A stretch of DNA of 64,000 nt. It comes from Rikenellaceae bacterium (GTDB taxonomy: Bacteria; Bacteroidota; Bacteroidia; Bacteroidales; Rikenellaceae). Below the pieces are notes generated by a model that saw only the letters and a program-made list of their open reading frames with translations, did no database searches and was not told where the DNA came from. A program made the position numbers and the translations under genes. The stretch covers positions 166,543 through 230,542 of the forward strand of contig JAJQEF010000016.1 in assembly GCA_021201795.1 (NCBI GenBank). The letters are read 5' to 3'. This document shows positions 20,141-30,848 of the stretch, piece after piece; the stretch's first letter is position 1; each line of letters opens with the position of its first letter.

Positions 20141-21211
20141 ATGATAATGGTTGCTTTTCTGTCTTCAGCATTAATTTTTTGTCATATTATTTTTTTATTC
20201 TGTATTATTCGTATCTCACTCCGGATTATAGATTACAGAAATATCTCTCCGGATTTTGACCGACGAGTAATTTCGAGATCTCCGGTCCAGACGTCTTTTA
20301 CCGTTCAACTTATTGCCGGTTATTATAAAAGTATTCCGGATATGGTCGACGAATTTTTAAAATTGAATTATATAAAATATGAAATACAAATCTTTGTCGA
20401 TAAAAATAAGAATTGGAAAAACGGATTGGAGAAATACAATCTGATCGAAAATAGAGAATACGGATATATTTCGACAGAAAAGAATTATAAAAAATCACGT
20501 ATTATTCCGGTTGTCTTAAAAAACAGATGTGTAAATGAAAATCTGAACGTACGTAGATTTCGTTTGATCTTAAATGGTGACAGTCTTTTCTTATTTCCTG
20601 ATTCTTTGGCTAAATGTGCCACGTTAATAATGAGAAACGGTGAAAATAATGTCCGCAGCATTACCGGATTTTGCGAATATGAATTCGACAGAAATAACTT
20701 TTTTTCATTCTTTATTAATATAAGAAATAACTTCCATATCTTATATAGCTTGTCGGATAGTTGTTCAGAACAGGCATTTACAGTAGTAAAAAAGGATAAA
20801 AATTCAGGGAAGAAAACAGTCATTCCGGAATATCTATTTTATCGTAAACTACAAAGTAATATGAAAAATTTCTTACTCGAATTTAAAAATGGGATGTCCG
20901 AAATAATCGGTCTGTTAATATCGCTCATTGTATATATATCCTGCGGAATGTCGATTTTCTTTCCGTCCGAAAAAAATGTTTACATTTTGTTGTCAGTAAC
21001 AGGGCTTATCTCATATTGGACCTTCTCTTTATCTGCATTATTTATTAATGAATATTTCATATCCGGAGGTAAAAAAACTGTAAAAAAAATGTTGACTAAT
21101 ATGATATGGACCTTCCCGGAAATGATAATATCGATAATCATTCTGCCATTTGTATGGCTGTACGGCTTGTTGATGATTAAAAAAGGGAAGTCTGAAGGAA
21201 GCCTCTGTTGA
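20141..21211 (+). CDS. integral membrane protein resembling a degenerate GT2 glycosyltransferase
   Basis: N-terminal TM, middle domain with LILNGDSLFLFPDSL at the GT2 DxD position, C-terminal TM segments. Confidence 0.45.
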   Translation: MIMVAFLSSALIFCHIIFLFCIIRISLRIIDYRNISPDFDRRVISRSPVQTSFTVQLIAGYYKSIPDMVDEFLKLNYIKYEIQIFVDKNKNWKNGLEKYNLIENREYGYISTEKNYKKSRIIPVVLKNRCVNENLNVRRFRLILNGDSLFLFPDSLAKCATLIMRNGENNVRSITGFCEYEFDRNNFFSFFINIRNNFHILYSLSDSCSEQAFTVVKKDKNSGKKTVIPEYLFYRKLQSNMKNFLLEFKNGMSEIIGLLISLIVYISCGMSIFFPSEKNVYILLSVTGLISYWTFSLSALFINEYFISGGKKTVKKMLTNMIWTFPEMIISIIILPFVWLYGLLMIKKGKSEGSLC

Positions 21212-21773
21212 ATGTCTTGCGATGATACGCAGTAAGGCCATGTGATCTTATAGCCAAACAATGGACTTTGGATCCGTAACCTTTATTCTTATTCCATCCG
21301 TATTCAGGATGTGACAGAGAAAGCTCCTTCATGTAATCGTCCCGAAATGTCTTTGCGAGTATGGAAGCAGCAGCTATAGATTGATACTTCCCGTCACCCT
21401 TAATAAAACATTTGTGCGGAATAGTTAAGTCCGTCCTGAAATTATTGCCGTCGATCAGAAGCAGCTCAGGTTGTACGGCGAGTCCTTTTACTGCTTTCGA
21501 CATTGCAAGAAACGACGCGTTAAGTATATTAATTCTGTCGATTTCATCTGCGTCTACTTTTTTGACACACCATGATACAGCATCTCGGATAATTATATCC
21601 CGTAATTCGTCTCGTTTTTTTTCGGAAAGTTTTTTGGAATCGTTTAATTCAGGATTATTATATTCCTTATCGAAAATAACGGCAGCGGCAAAAACAGGAC
21701 CGGCTAAACAACCGCGCCCTGCTTCGTCGCACCCTGCTTCGATGTATTCATTACTGTAATAAGCCGATAACAT
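21177..21773 (-). CDS. rnhB: ribonuclease HII
   Basis: EAGCDEAGRGCLAGPVFAAAVI, LLIDGN, SIAAASILAKTFRD. Confidence 0.95.
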   Translation of the reverse strand: MLSAYYSNEYIEAGCDEAGRGCLAGPVFAAAVIFDKEYNNPELNDSKKLSEKKRDELRDIIIRDAVSWCVKKVDADEIDRINILNASFLAMSKAVKGLAVQPELLLIDGNNFRTDLTIPHKCFIKGDGKYQSIAAASILAKTFRDDYMKELSLSHPEYGWNKNKGYGSKVHCLAIRSHGLTAYHRKTFNRGFLQTSLF

Positions 21774-24700
21774 TAACTGCCGATTATATTCATCAGGTAT
21801 CCGGTTATCTGCGAGTACTGTTCATCCTGTCCGTTATCTCCGGCTACGTTGCTTAATTCGTATAATATGGAGGCTTTGTCGCTCAGATACTTGAATACAA
21901 GGTTTTTCTTTCTTTCAGGGAAGTCCAAGTAGTGTTCTATATATTCTTTCAGAACTCTTGCGTAGTCCATAAGAATCTCATTGCCCCTATCGTAGTTGCC
22001 TGTCGCGTAATATGCTTCGATCAACGGTACGGTTGCGCTGTACGTGTAAGGAAGCTGCGTTGCGGGCATTTCCTGTTCTGCGTATTGAAGCACTTTCAGA
22101 GCCTTGTTTATTTCTCCTTTTTTCGCAAGTTCCGATGCCAGCCGTGCGAAAGAAGACATAACCCGCGTCGAACTGAAAAGATGTTTGATCGTATGATCTA
22201 CGTAAACCCTCGGATCCTTTATGTTCCCGTAGCTGAATCTCTCCATGAGATTCTCGTACATATAATCCGTATCGATTCTTCCAAGTGTAAAATAACTGTC
22301 GTAAGAAGTTTTTATCGGAACAAACCTGTAAACGAATCCGTCCCATTGGATATATTCCAGTAAACCGAATGTTTGCAGAATTGAAAGCTGGGTCGTGAAC
22401 AACGGTCTCTCCCAATTGAAGTTCGCGAGCATATCCAGGAACATCATATCCCCTCTGCTAATGGAAGATTTTGAGATATTAAGATACACAGCGTCTACGA
22501 TCAGATCCGCATCCTCTGCTTTTACTAGTCCGGTTTTCAATACATTTTCCTTATTGACAGGAAGGGATATCTTTTTGGACGGGATCCAGCTGTAAAGTTT
22601 ATTTCCGAAGAGCTCTTCCTTAGTTCTCGGATCGTCGCTCTTAACCCAGTCGATAATTTGTTTTATATCGACGTAACGGTCGAAAAGTTCGTATACCCGG
22701 AGTGATTCGTTTACTCCGAAATATTTATCGCGAGGGAGGGAGAACGGTACAGGGTCGGATTTATTGGCTTTAACCCTCATTTGGTCGATGTACCAGTCCG
22801 CATCGAGATAACTCATATTCATTATTCTTACGTCCGGCCTTGTTCCTTCCACTTCCTGACTGTACCATAAAGGGAAGGTATCGTTGTCACCGTAATTCAT
22901 TATAATAGAATTCGGAAGCAGTGCATTGAGATAATTTGCTCCAAAGTCACGCGCAACATATCTGTGGGAACGGTCATGATCGTTCCAGTTTTGTGCAGCG
23001 AGTATTAATGGAACGGATGTACAAACGACGGTAGCCACAATCGCTGCTGCCGGAGCTTTTTTCAACCATTTCTTAAGTACTTCATAGAGGAATATAACTC
23101 CGAAACCTATCCATATAGCAAATGCGTAGAACGAGCCTGCGTAGGCGTAATCACGTTCCCTCGGTTCGGAAGGACTCTGGTTGAGATACAATATTATGGC
23201 GAGGCCTGTCATAAAGAACAGCCACATAATTACCACGAAGCCTCTTTTATCTTTGAGGAGCTGGTAGAACAGTCCGATCATTCCCAGTATGAACGGCAGG
23301 AAATAGTATTTGTTCCTACCTCTATTATTCGCAAGTTCAGATGGTATATTATCCTGTGGACCGAGATAAATCTCATCTATGAATTTTATTCCGGACATCC
23401 AGTTACCGTCCGTGATTTCTCCGGTGGAAGGCGTATCGCTTTGCCGTCCTACGAAATTCCATAAGAAGTACCTCCAGTACATAAAGTTGACCTGGTATGC
23501 AAAGAAATATCGTAGATTCTCGCTGAATGTAGGTACTGTTATAGACTGGGAACCGAAAGGTATTTGTTTGCCCCTGACCTGTCCCCATTCCTGGTACGCT
23601 TCGATATGGTAATCCTTATTGCTGTGCATTCGTGGGAAAAAGAACACGAAGTTCGGATCGTACTTTACCCCTACGGTGGTAAGATCGGCTTTGTATTTCC
23701 CGTCGTCACCCACGTGATAAGTGGTTTTGAACTTATAATCTATCGCCGGGGAAGAATAATACGGACCGAAAAATAAAGGCTGCTGTCCGTATTGGTCACG
23801 GTTAAGCAATGAAATAAGACCATAAGGATTATCCGGACTGTTGGAATTCATCGGAGGATTGACAGAAGAACGGATAACTACCGATGCATAAGAACTGTAA
23901 CCAAGCAGTACTACGGTAAACATAAGAAAGAAAGTATTCAGAATGACTTTACCTTTCTTATGTGTTAGATATATTAAATACGCACATGCGGCGAATAATG
24001 CCATTACAAAAGTCAGTAGACCTGAATTTACAGGCGTTCCTATTACATTCACAAAAAATCTATCTACCGATGCTCCTATTAATACCGTTCCCGGAACGAC
24101 CATGTAAAGGACGAAAATTATTATGGCTACCGATATACCCGTAGCTGCGAGAATACCTTTGGTGTTGACTGGGTATTTTTTAAAGTAATAGATGAACACC
24201 ATTGCAGGGAAGGCGAGAAGGTTCAGGAGGTGAACTCCTATGGATAGACCCATAAGATAAGCTATCAACACGAGCCAACGGTTGGACTGCGGCTGGTCCG
24301 CAACATCTTCCCATTTAAGTATAGCCCAGAAAACCACTGCAGTAAAAAGCGACGACAGAGCATAAACCTCTCCTTCGATAGCTGAGAACCAGAATGTGTC
24401 GGTAAATGTATAAGCGAGAGAACCGATAAGTCCTGCTCCCATCACAGCCCAAATTTCTCCTTTGGATAATTGTTCCTTGGATTTACCGAAAAATTTACGC
24501 GCGAAATGAGTGATAGTCCAGAACAGGAACAGAATAGTAAATGCACTGGCAAGCGACGACATCGCGTTTACCATTACCGCAACTTTGCTCACGTCTGGGG
24601 CAAAAAGCGTGAAGAAACGTGATATCATCATAAACAGCGGTGCCCCCGGAGGGTGCCCGATCTCTAATTTATATGATGTCGCAATAAATTCAGCACAGTC

Positions 24701-24802
24701 CCACAAACTGGCGGTAGGTTCCATTGTCACCAGATAAACTACGGCCGATATCGCAAAAGCGATCCAGCCGCACCAGATGTTATACTTTCTGTAATTGTTC
24801 AT
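21773..24802 (-). CDS. DUF2723 family membrane protein (O-mannosyltransferase-like)
   Basis: MEPTASLWDCAEFIATSYKLEIGHPPGAPLFMM plus multiple TM segments. Confidence 0.9.
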   Translation of the reverse strand: MNNYRKYNIWCGWIAFAISAVVYLVTMEPTASLWDCAEFIATSYKLEIGHPPGAPLFMMISRFFTLFAPDVSKVAVMVNAMSSLASAFTILFLFWTITHFARKFFGKSKEQLSKGEIWAVMGAGLIGSLAYTFTDTFWFSAIEGEVYALSSLFTAVVFWAILKWEDVADQPQSNRWLVLIAYLMGLSIGVHLLNLLAFPAMVFIYYFKKYPVNTKGILAATGISVAIIIFVLYMVVPGTVLIGASVDRFFVNVIGTPVNSGLLTFVMALFAACAYLIYLTHKKGKVILNTFFLMFTVVLLGYSSYASVVIRSSVNPPMNSNSPDNPYGLISLLNRDQYGQQPLFFGPYYSSPAIDYKFKTTYHVGDDGKYKADLTTVGVKYDPNFVFFFPRMHSNKDYHIEAYQEWGQVRGKQIPFGSQSITVPTFSENLRYFFAYQVNFMYWRYFLWNFVGRQSDTPSTGEITDGNWMSGIKFIDEIYLGPQDNIPSELANNRGRNKYYFLPFILGMIGLFYQLLKDKRGFVVIMWLFFMTGLAIILYLNQSPSEPRERDYAYAGSFYAFAIWIGFGVIFLYEVLKKWLKKAPAAAIVATVVCTSVPLILAAQNWNDHDRSHRYVARDFGANYLNALLPNSIIMNYGDNDTFPLWYSQEVEGTRPDVRIMNMSYLDADWYIDQMRVKANKSDPVPFSLPRDKYFGVNESLRVYELFDRYVDIKQIIDWVKSDDPRTKEELFGNKLYSWIPSKKISLPVNKENVLKTGLVKAEDADLIVDAVYLNISKSSISRGDMMFLDMLANFNWERPLFTTQLSILQTFGLLEYIQWDGFVYRFVPIKTSYDSYFTLGRIDTDYMYENLMERFSYGNIKDPRVYVDHTIKHLFSSTRVMSSFARLASELAKKGEINKALKVLQYAEQEMPATQLPYTYSATVPLIEAYYATGNYDRGNEILMDYARVLKEYIEHYLDFPERKKNLVFKYLSDKASILYELSNVAGDNGQDEQYSQITGYLMNIIGS

Positions 24803-24883
24803 TTAATTGTTTTTTTCTTATTTTTGAGGCAAAGTTAATAATCTGTTTGAAAAATACACCAAAATACATTTTAAAACCGAAAA

Positions 24884-26353
24884 ATGGACTCTAAACTGTT
24901 AATTTATAATACACTTACAAGGAAAAAAGAGAAGTTCGAACCATATAACCCACCGTTTGTGGGACTGTACGTATGCGGTCCTACCGTTTACGGTGATGCC
25001 CATTTAGGGCACGCACGCCCTGCGATAACCTTTGATATTTTATTCAGGTATCTGAAAGAACAGGGTTACAGGGTAAGGTACGTGAGAAATATAACGGATG
25101 TGGGACACCTTGAAAACGATGCGGACGAGGGAGAAGATAAAATATCCAAAAAAGCACGTCTGGAACAGTTGGAGCCTATGGAAGTCGCGCAGAATTATAC
25201 TAACAGGTACCACGATTCCATGAAAAAAATGAATGTTCTTCCGCCGAGCATAGAACCGCGTGCTTCAGGGCATATCCCGGAACAGATAGACATGGTGAAG
25301 GATATTCTGGATAAAGGACTTGCATACGAAAGTAACGGATCGGTTTATTTCGACGTAGTGGCATATAACGATAAGTATGGTAATTACGGTAAACTGTCGG
25401 GACGCAAACTCGACGATATGGTGGCCAATACACGTAGTCTGGACGGACAGGACGACAAACGTAATCCATTCGATTTCGCGCTGTGGAAAAAAGCGTCACC
25501 GGAACATATCATGCGCTGGGAATCGCCGTGGAGCATAGGGTTTCCCGGATGGCATCTCGAATGTTCGGTAATGAGTACCAAATATCTCGGAGAAAAATTC
25601 GACATACACGGAGGAGGTATGGATCTCATGTTCCCTCACCACGAATGCGAAATAGCACAAAATACCGCTTCCTGTGGATGTGATTCCGCCCATTATTGGA
25701 TGCATAACAATATGATAACCATTAACGGGCAGAAAATGGGTAAATCCCTTGGAAACTTCATAACTCTGGATGAACTCTTCAGCGGATCGCATAAATTGCT
25801 GGAGAAGGCGTATTCTCCTATGACCATTAAATTTTTCATTCTTCAGGCGCATTACCGCAGTACGCTCGATTTTTCCAACGAGGCGCTACAGGCTTCGGGA
25901 AAAGGTCTTGAAAGACTGATGAAGGGGATCAATACACTCAATAAAATCATTCCGTCGGACTCTTCGACAATGGATGTATCGGAATTCGAGAAAAAGTGGA
26001 CCGAAGCGATGGACGACGACCTGAATACCCCGATAGCTATTTCTGTTCTTTTCGATTGGATACGTATTGTTAATCAGGTTAACGACGGGAAACAGACGAT
26101 AAATGCTGACGATCTGGAGACCCTTAAACATAGCTTCAACAGGATAGTATTCGATATTCTTGGCCTGAAAGATGAGAATGAAGACGGTAATGCGGAAATG
26201 ATTGCCGGATTGGTCGAAACGCTGCTCGATATGCGCATGGAAGCCAAATCGAAAAAAGAATGGGCGGTGTCAGACAGTATACGTGATAAACTGACGAGTC
26301 TGGGTATTACTGTCAAAGATAAAAAGGACGGTTACGACTGGGAAATAAATTAA
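24884..26353 (+). CDS. cysS: cysteinyl-tRNA synthetase
   Basis: [42 protein letters not shown]. Confidence 0.97.
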   Translation: MDSKLLIYNTLTRKKEKFEPYNPPFVGLYVCGPTVYGDAHLGHARPAITFDILFRYLKEQGYRVRYVRNITDVGHLENDADEGEDKISKKARLEQLEPMEVAQNYTNRYHDSMKKMNVLPPSIEPRASGHIPEQIDMVKDILDKGLAYESNGSVYFDVVAYNDKYGNYGKLSGRKLDDMVANTRSLDGQDDKRNPFDFALWKKASPEHIMRWESPWSIGFPGWHLECSVMSTKYLGEKFDIHGGGMDLMFPHHECEIAQNTASCGCDSAHYWMHNNMITINGQKMGKSLGNFITLDELFSGSHKLLEKAYSPMTIKFFILQAHYRSTLDFSNEALQASGKGLERLMKGINTLNKIIPSDSSTMDVSEFEKKWTEAMDDDLNTPIAISVLFDWIRIVNQVNDGKQTINADDLETLKHSFNRIVFDILGLKDENEDGNAEMIAGLVETLLDMRMEAKSKKEWAVSDSIRDKLTSLGITVKDKKDGYDWEIN

Positions 26354-26363
26354 CCTCGAGGAT

Positions 26364-28430
26364 ATGAAAAGAATTTATTTATTATTTGTTGCTCTGGTAT
26401 GCGTTTTGGCGGTGTCGGCGCAGCCGGGTAATTTTGTTAAATGGAGTTATACCGTTAATGAAACAGGAAATGATAATATTTACAACATTATTTTCGATGC
26501 GGTGATCGATTCTCCGTGGCACATGTATGACCTCGGACCCTACGAAGATGGTCCGAATGCCACTGCCTTCGAGTTCGAGAAGAATGATAATTACCGTTTG
26601 ACAGACGGAATACGACATAATATCGAACCTAAAAAGATCAACGATCCCATATTTATGATGGAGTTGGGATACTTTGCTTCGAAAGCATCGTTCGTTCAGA
26701 CTGTGGAAGTCTTGTCTCAGGATGATTTTATATTGACTGTTACGGTGGAATACCAGCTGTGCGATGACCAGAGCTGTCTAATGCCGACCGAATATGAGTT
26801 CGAAATTCCTCTGAAGGGGACCGGAAAAACGGTTGACGTCGTCGAAAACGAAGAGGATAACAGTGAAGATTTTGCGGAAGCGGTGATTCCGGCAGACGAA
26901 AAAAAAAACTCCGGTAGTGTCGTAGCAAGAGTTTCGGAACCGAATTCAGAACCGGAAATCACGGTATATGATACAGGAGAGGCCCTTAAAGGGTCATTCT
27001 GGACGCTGATCATATCCGCGATACTCTGGGGATTTGCCGCTCTTCTGACACCGTGCGTTTTTCCGATGGTGCCGATGACCGTTTCTTATTTTTTAAAATA
27101 CAGTGAAAAAAAGAACAGAGGGAAATTCGGAGCTATATTATACGGGATATTTATAGTCGCCTTGTACACTATTCCAATAGGAGCCATAATACTGATAACT
27201 TATTTTGCCGGAGGTAAAACGGTTACGGCCGATATATTCAACTGGCTGGCTACCCATTGGCTCCCTAATGTACTGTTCTTTATTATATTTCTTCTTTTTG
27301 CTGCTTCTTTCTTCGGAGCATTCGAACTTCGGATGCCCGGCAAACTGATAAATAAAAGTGATTCCAAGGCGGACCGTGGCGGAGTAGGAGGTATATTTTT
27401 TATGGCCCTTACACTTGTTCTTGTTTCGTTCTCATGCACAGGCCCGATAGTAGGGTCGATCCTTATCAGTGCCACGCAGGGGGAAATATGGGAACCTGTT
27501 CTTGCCATGTTTGTATTTTCGGCTGCATTCGCCCTGCCGTTTTCATTGCTTGCGGTCTTCCCGTCGTTTATCGGTAAACTGCCTAAATCAGGCGGTTGGT
27601 TGAATTCGGTTAAAATAGTTCTTGGATTTATCGAGATCGCACTTGCATTCAAATTTCTCAGTGTTGCCGACCAGACGTACCACTGGGGGCTTCTGGACAG
27701 GGAAATCTACCTCTCTATATGGATCACGGTATTTGCTCTTTTAGGATTCTATTTCCTTGGTAAACTCAGGTTCGCGCATGATTCGGAGGTAAAACATATA
27801 GGAGTCTTCAGGCTTACCTTATCCATTATTACATTTTCATTTGTCGTTTATATGGTTCCCGGACTATGGGGCGCACCGCTTAAGGGTTTATCCGGATATC
27901 TTCCGCCCATACATACTCAGGATTTCCGGATAGGCAGCAATACACAGGCTTCGGAATCAACGGTTATGATGTCCGCGAAATACAGCGATTTTCTTTCGCT
28001 TCCTGCCGGAATAAACGGTTTTTTCGATTATGAGGAAGCGTTGGAATATTCCCGAAAAGTTAAAAAGCCTCTGTTTATAGATTTTACCGGACACGGATGT
28101 GTGAATTGCCGAGAAATGGAAGCGAAGGTTCTTTCAGACCAGCGTATAATAAATTTACTCAACGAAGAATTCGTTGTGGTTGCCATTTATACGGATGACC
28201 GTAAGGAACTACCCCAGAAAGAATGGGTAACGACTGAAGAAGGGAAAATATTGAAAACTTTGGGAAAAGTAAATTCACATCTTGCCAATAATAAATATGG
28301 GGTGGGAGCTCTTCCGTATTATGTTATAATCGATGGTAGTGAAAATATAATCGCTCCGCCCATGGGCTATAATCTGAGTATTCCGGCATTTATCGAATTT
28401 CTCGAGTCAGGGAAAAAGAATTATAAATAA
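26364..28430 (+). CDS. dsbD: thiol:disulfide interchange protein DsbD
   Basis: TPCVFPMVPMTVSYF, TM domain, C-terminal thioredoxin FTGHGCVNCREME. Confidence 0.9.
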   Translation: MKRIYLLFVALVCVLAVSAQPGNFVKWSYTVNETGNDNIYNIIFDAVIDSPWHMYDLGPYEDGPNATAFEFEKNDNYRLTDGIRHNIEPKKINDPIFMMELGYFASKASFVQTVEVLSQDDFILTVTVEYQLCDDQSCLMPTEYEFEIPLKGTGKTVDVVENEEDNSEDFAEAVIPADEKKNSGSVVARVSEPNSEPEITVYDTGEALKGSFWTLIISAILWGFAALLTPCVFPMVPMTVSYFLKYSEKKNRGKFGAILYGIFIVALYTIPIGAIILITYFAGGKTVTADIFNWLATHWLPNVLFFIIFLLFAASFFGAFELRMPGKLINKSDSKADRGGVGGIFFMALTLVLVSFSCTGPIVGSILISATQGEIWEPVLAMFVFSAAFALPFSLLAVFPSFIGKLPKSGGWLNSVKIVLGFIEIALAFKFLSVADQTYHWGLLDREIYLSIWITVFALLGFYFLGKLRFAHDSEVKHIGVFRLTLSIITFSFVVYMVPGLWGAPLKGLSGYLPPIHTQDFRIGSNTQASESTVMMSAKYSDFLSLPAGINGFFDYEEALEYSRKVKKPLFIDFTGHGCVNCREMEAKVLSDQRIINLLNEEFVVVAIYTDDRKELPQKEWVTTEEGKILKTLGKVNSHLANNKYGVGALPYYVIIDGSENIIAPPMGYNLSIPAFIEFLESGKKNYK

Positions 28431-29707
28431 TGATAAAAAATAAGGAATACACAAAACCGTGGAAATGGGTGCCTACGCTCTATTATGCCGAGGGCCTTCC
28501 GTATTCGGTTGTAATGTTCACTTCGGTTGTCATGTATGGACTATTGGGGATACCTAACTCTACGATAGCTTTTTATACCAGCCTCCTCAGTTTGCCGTGG
28601 GTTCTGAAACCACTATGGAGCCCGTTCGTCGATATTTACAGAACGAAAAGGTGGTGGATAATATCCATGCAGTTTATTATTGCCGCACTTCTTTTCTGTG
28701 TCGCCGGAGTTATAAAGACGGAATACTTTTTTGCAGTGAGTATGGGTTTACTTATGTTGATCGCCTGTGCTTCAGCTACCCATGATATTTCTGCCGACGG
28801 TTTTTATATGATCGCACTGAAGCAGAAGGACCAATCTCTCTTTGTAGGTATCAGGAGTACTTTTTATCGTGCCGCTATGATTACCGGACAGGGACTTATA
28901 ATAATCCTTGCCGGATTCCTTGCCCGTAAATATTTTGATGGCGATATGCACAGCGCATGGGCAGTATCTTTTCTGGCTGTTGCCATTTTATTTTTACTGA
29001 TAGTTTCATATCATACTTTTATTCTGCCTGAACCCAAGGCGGATAAGCCCGTAAGGAGAGGGAAAAGTCCTTGGGGAGAGTTTCTGGAAACGTTCGTTAC
29101 GTTCTTTAAAAAGCAGGGGATAATACCTGCCGTGTCATTCATACTGTTGTTCCGCTTAGGTGAGGCGCAGCTCGTTAAAATAGCTCCGTTATTCCTGCTT
29201 GCATCCCGCGATACGGGTGGATTAGGAGTCACCCCGGAATTTCAGGGATTAATTTACGGAACGGTGGGTGTTATAGCTTTGCTTGTAGGTGGTATTGCCG
29301 GTGGGGTGGTAATATCGCGCGGAGGATTGAAGAAATGGATAGTGCCGATGTTCTTCTTCCTCAATGTTCCAAATCTTCTGTACGTATATATGTCTTATTT
29401 CCAACCGGAAAATCCTTACATTATAGGTTCTTGTGTTGCACTGGAACAGCTAGGTTACGGATTCGGTTTCACGTCCTATATGCTGTTCCTTATTATGTTC
29501 TGCGACGGAGAGAATAAGACCGCCCATTATGCGATCGCGACGGGAATTATGGCTCTCGGAATGATGATTCCAGGTTCAGTATCCGGATTTATTCAGGAAT
29601 CGTGGGGATATTTTATGTTCTTCGTATGGGTGCTAATATGTGCTGTGCCGGGATTTTTTATAATCAGGAATTTGAATATCTCCGCCGATTACGGTGTTAA
29701 AACATAA
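28430..29707 (+). CDS. MFS transporter, AmpG-like
   Basis: YYAEGLPYSVVMFTSVVMYGLLGI, LPWVLKPLWSPFVD. Confidence 0.85.
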   Translation: MIKNKEYTKPWKWVPTLYYAEGLPYSVVMFTSVVMYGLLGIPNSTIAFYTSLLSLPWVLKPLWSPFVDIYRTKRWWIISMQFIIAALLFCVAGVIKTEYFFAVSMGLLMLIACASATHDISADGFYMIALKQKDQSLFVGIRSTFYRAAMITGQGLIIILAGFLARKYFDGDMHSAWAVSFLAVAILFLLIVSYHTFILPEPKADKPVRRGKSPWGEFLETFVTFFKKQGIIPAVSFILLFRLGEAQLVKIAPLFLLASRDTGGLGVTPEFQGLIYGTVGVIALLVGGIAGGVVISRGGLKKWIVPMFFFLNVPNLLYVYMSYFQPENPYIIGSCVALEQLGYGFGFTSYMLFLIMFCDGENKTAHYAIATGIMALGMMIPGSVSGFIQESWGYFMFFVWVLICAVPGFFIIRNLNISADYGVKT

Positions 29708-29741
29708 ATAAAAAACCGGATTAATTCCGGCTTTTTTATTT
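29708..29741. terminator. bidirectional terminator between convergent MFS and pfkA genes
   Basis: TAAAAAACCGGATTAATTCCGGCTTTTTTA. Confidence 0.75.
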
Positions 29742-30721
29742 TATATCGATAGAATCCTCAATACGTTAAGAAGATCTCTGTCTATCGGTTTTTCGTTTTT
29801 GATTGCACGTGCGAACGGTACATAAACTACTTTATCGTTCTCTACACCGACCATTACATTTCTCTGGTCCTCGAGAAGCGCCTCGATAGCTGCATATCCT
29901 AAACGGCTCGCGAGTATCCTATCGGTAGAGGTAGGAGAACCTCCTCGCTGTATGTGACCAAGTATCGTTACACGTACGTCATACTGGGGATATTCGTTTT
30001 TAACCCTTTCTGCAAGGCCCATGGCGCCGCCGGTAGTTTCGCTTTCGGCAACGAGCACTATACTACTGTTTTTGGATTTACGGAACCCGTTTTCGATAAG
30101 TTCAGCCAACTGGTCGACTTCGGTAGCCATTTCCGGTATGATAGCGTCTTCTGCTCCGACAGCGATAGCTCCGTTAAGCGCGAGGAATCCCGCATCACGA
30201 CCCATAACTTCTATAAAGAATAATCTCTCGTGCGATGTCGCTGTGTCGCGAATTTTATCCACAGCGTCCATAATGGTGTTAAGTGCAGTGTCGTATCCTA
30301 TCGTTCTATCTGTTCCGTAGAGGTCGTTGTCTATTGTTCCGGGAATTCCGATGATAGGTACGTTGTATTCTTCTGCGAATATTCTTGCACCGGTCAATGA
30401 GCCGTCCCCTCCGATAACTACGAGCGCGTCGATTCCGGCAGCAGACATGTTGTCATACGCTGTCTTACGTCCTTCCTTGGTTTTGAACTCCATACTTCGC
30501 GCAGTTTTCAAAATGGTTCCGCCCTGCTGTATTATGTTGCTGACATTCTGGGTCTTGAATGTTACTATTTCATTGGCAATAAGTCCCTTGTATCCTCTGT
30601 AGATACCTTTCACCTTCAATCCGTTGAATATTGCCGAACGTGTCACCGCACGTATTGCCGCATTCATTCCCGGAGCATCTCCTCCGGAAGTCAGAATACC
30701 GACACTTTTAATTGCTGCCAT
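29741..30721 (-). CDS. pfkA: 6-phosphofructokinase
   Basis: [49 protein letters not shown]. Confidence 0.96.
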   Translation of the reverse strand: MAAIKSVGILTSGGDAPGMNAAIRAVTRSAIFNGLKVKGIYRGYKGLIANEIVTFKTQNVSNIIQQGGTILKTARSMEFKTKEGRKTAYDNMSAAGIDALVVIGGDGSLTGARIFAEEYNVPIIGIPGTIDNDLYGTDRTIGYDTALNTIMDAVDKIRDTATSHERLFFIEVMGRDAGFLALNGAIAVGAEDAIIPEMATEVDQLAELIENGFRKSKNSSIVLVAESETTGGAMGLAERVKNEYPQYDVRVTILGHIQRGGSPTSTDRILASRLGYAAIEALLEDQRNVMVGVENDKVVYVPFARAIKNEKPIDRDLLNVLRILSI

Positions 30722-30848
30722 AATTGTATTTTCTTAACTTGACTATTCGTTTTTCCTTAAAACTAACCGTGCAAAAATAATACTTTTAAATTATCTTATG
30801 AACATTTTAATAATAAGAAAAAGCTAAATCTGTGATGTATCGGGAATT

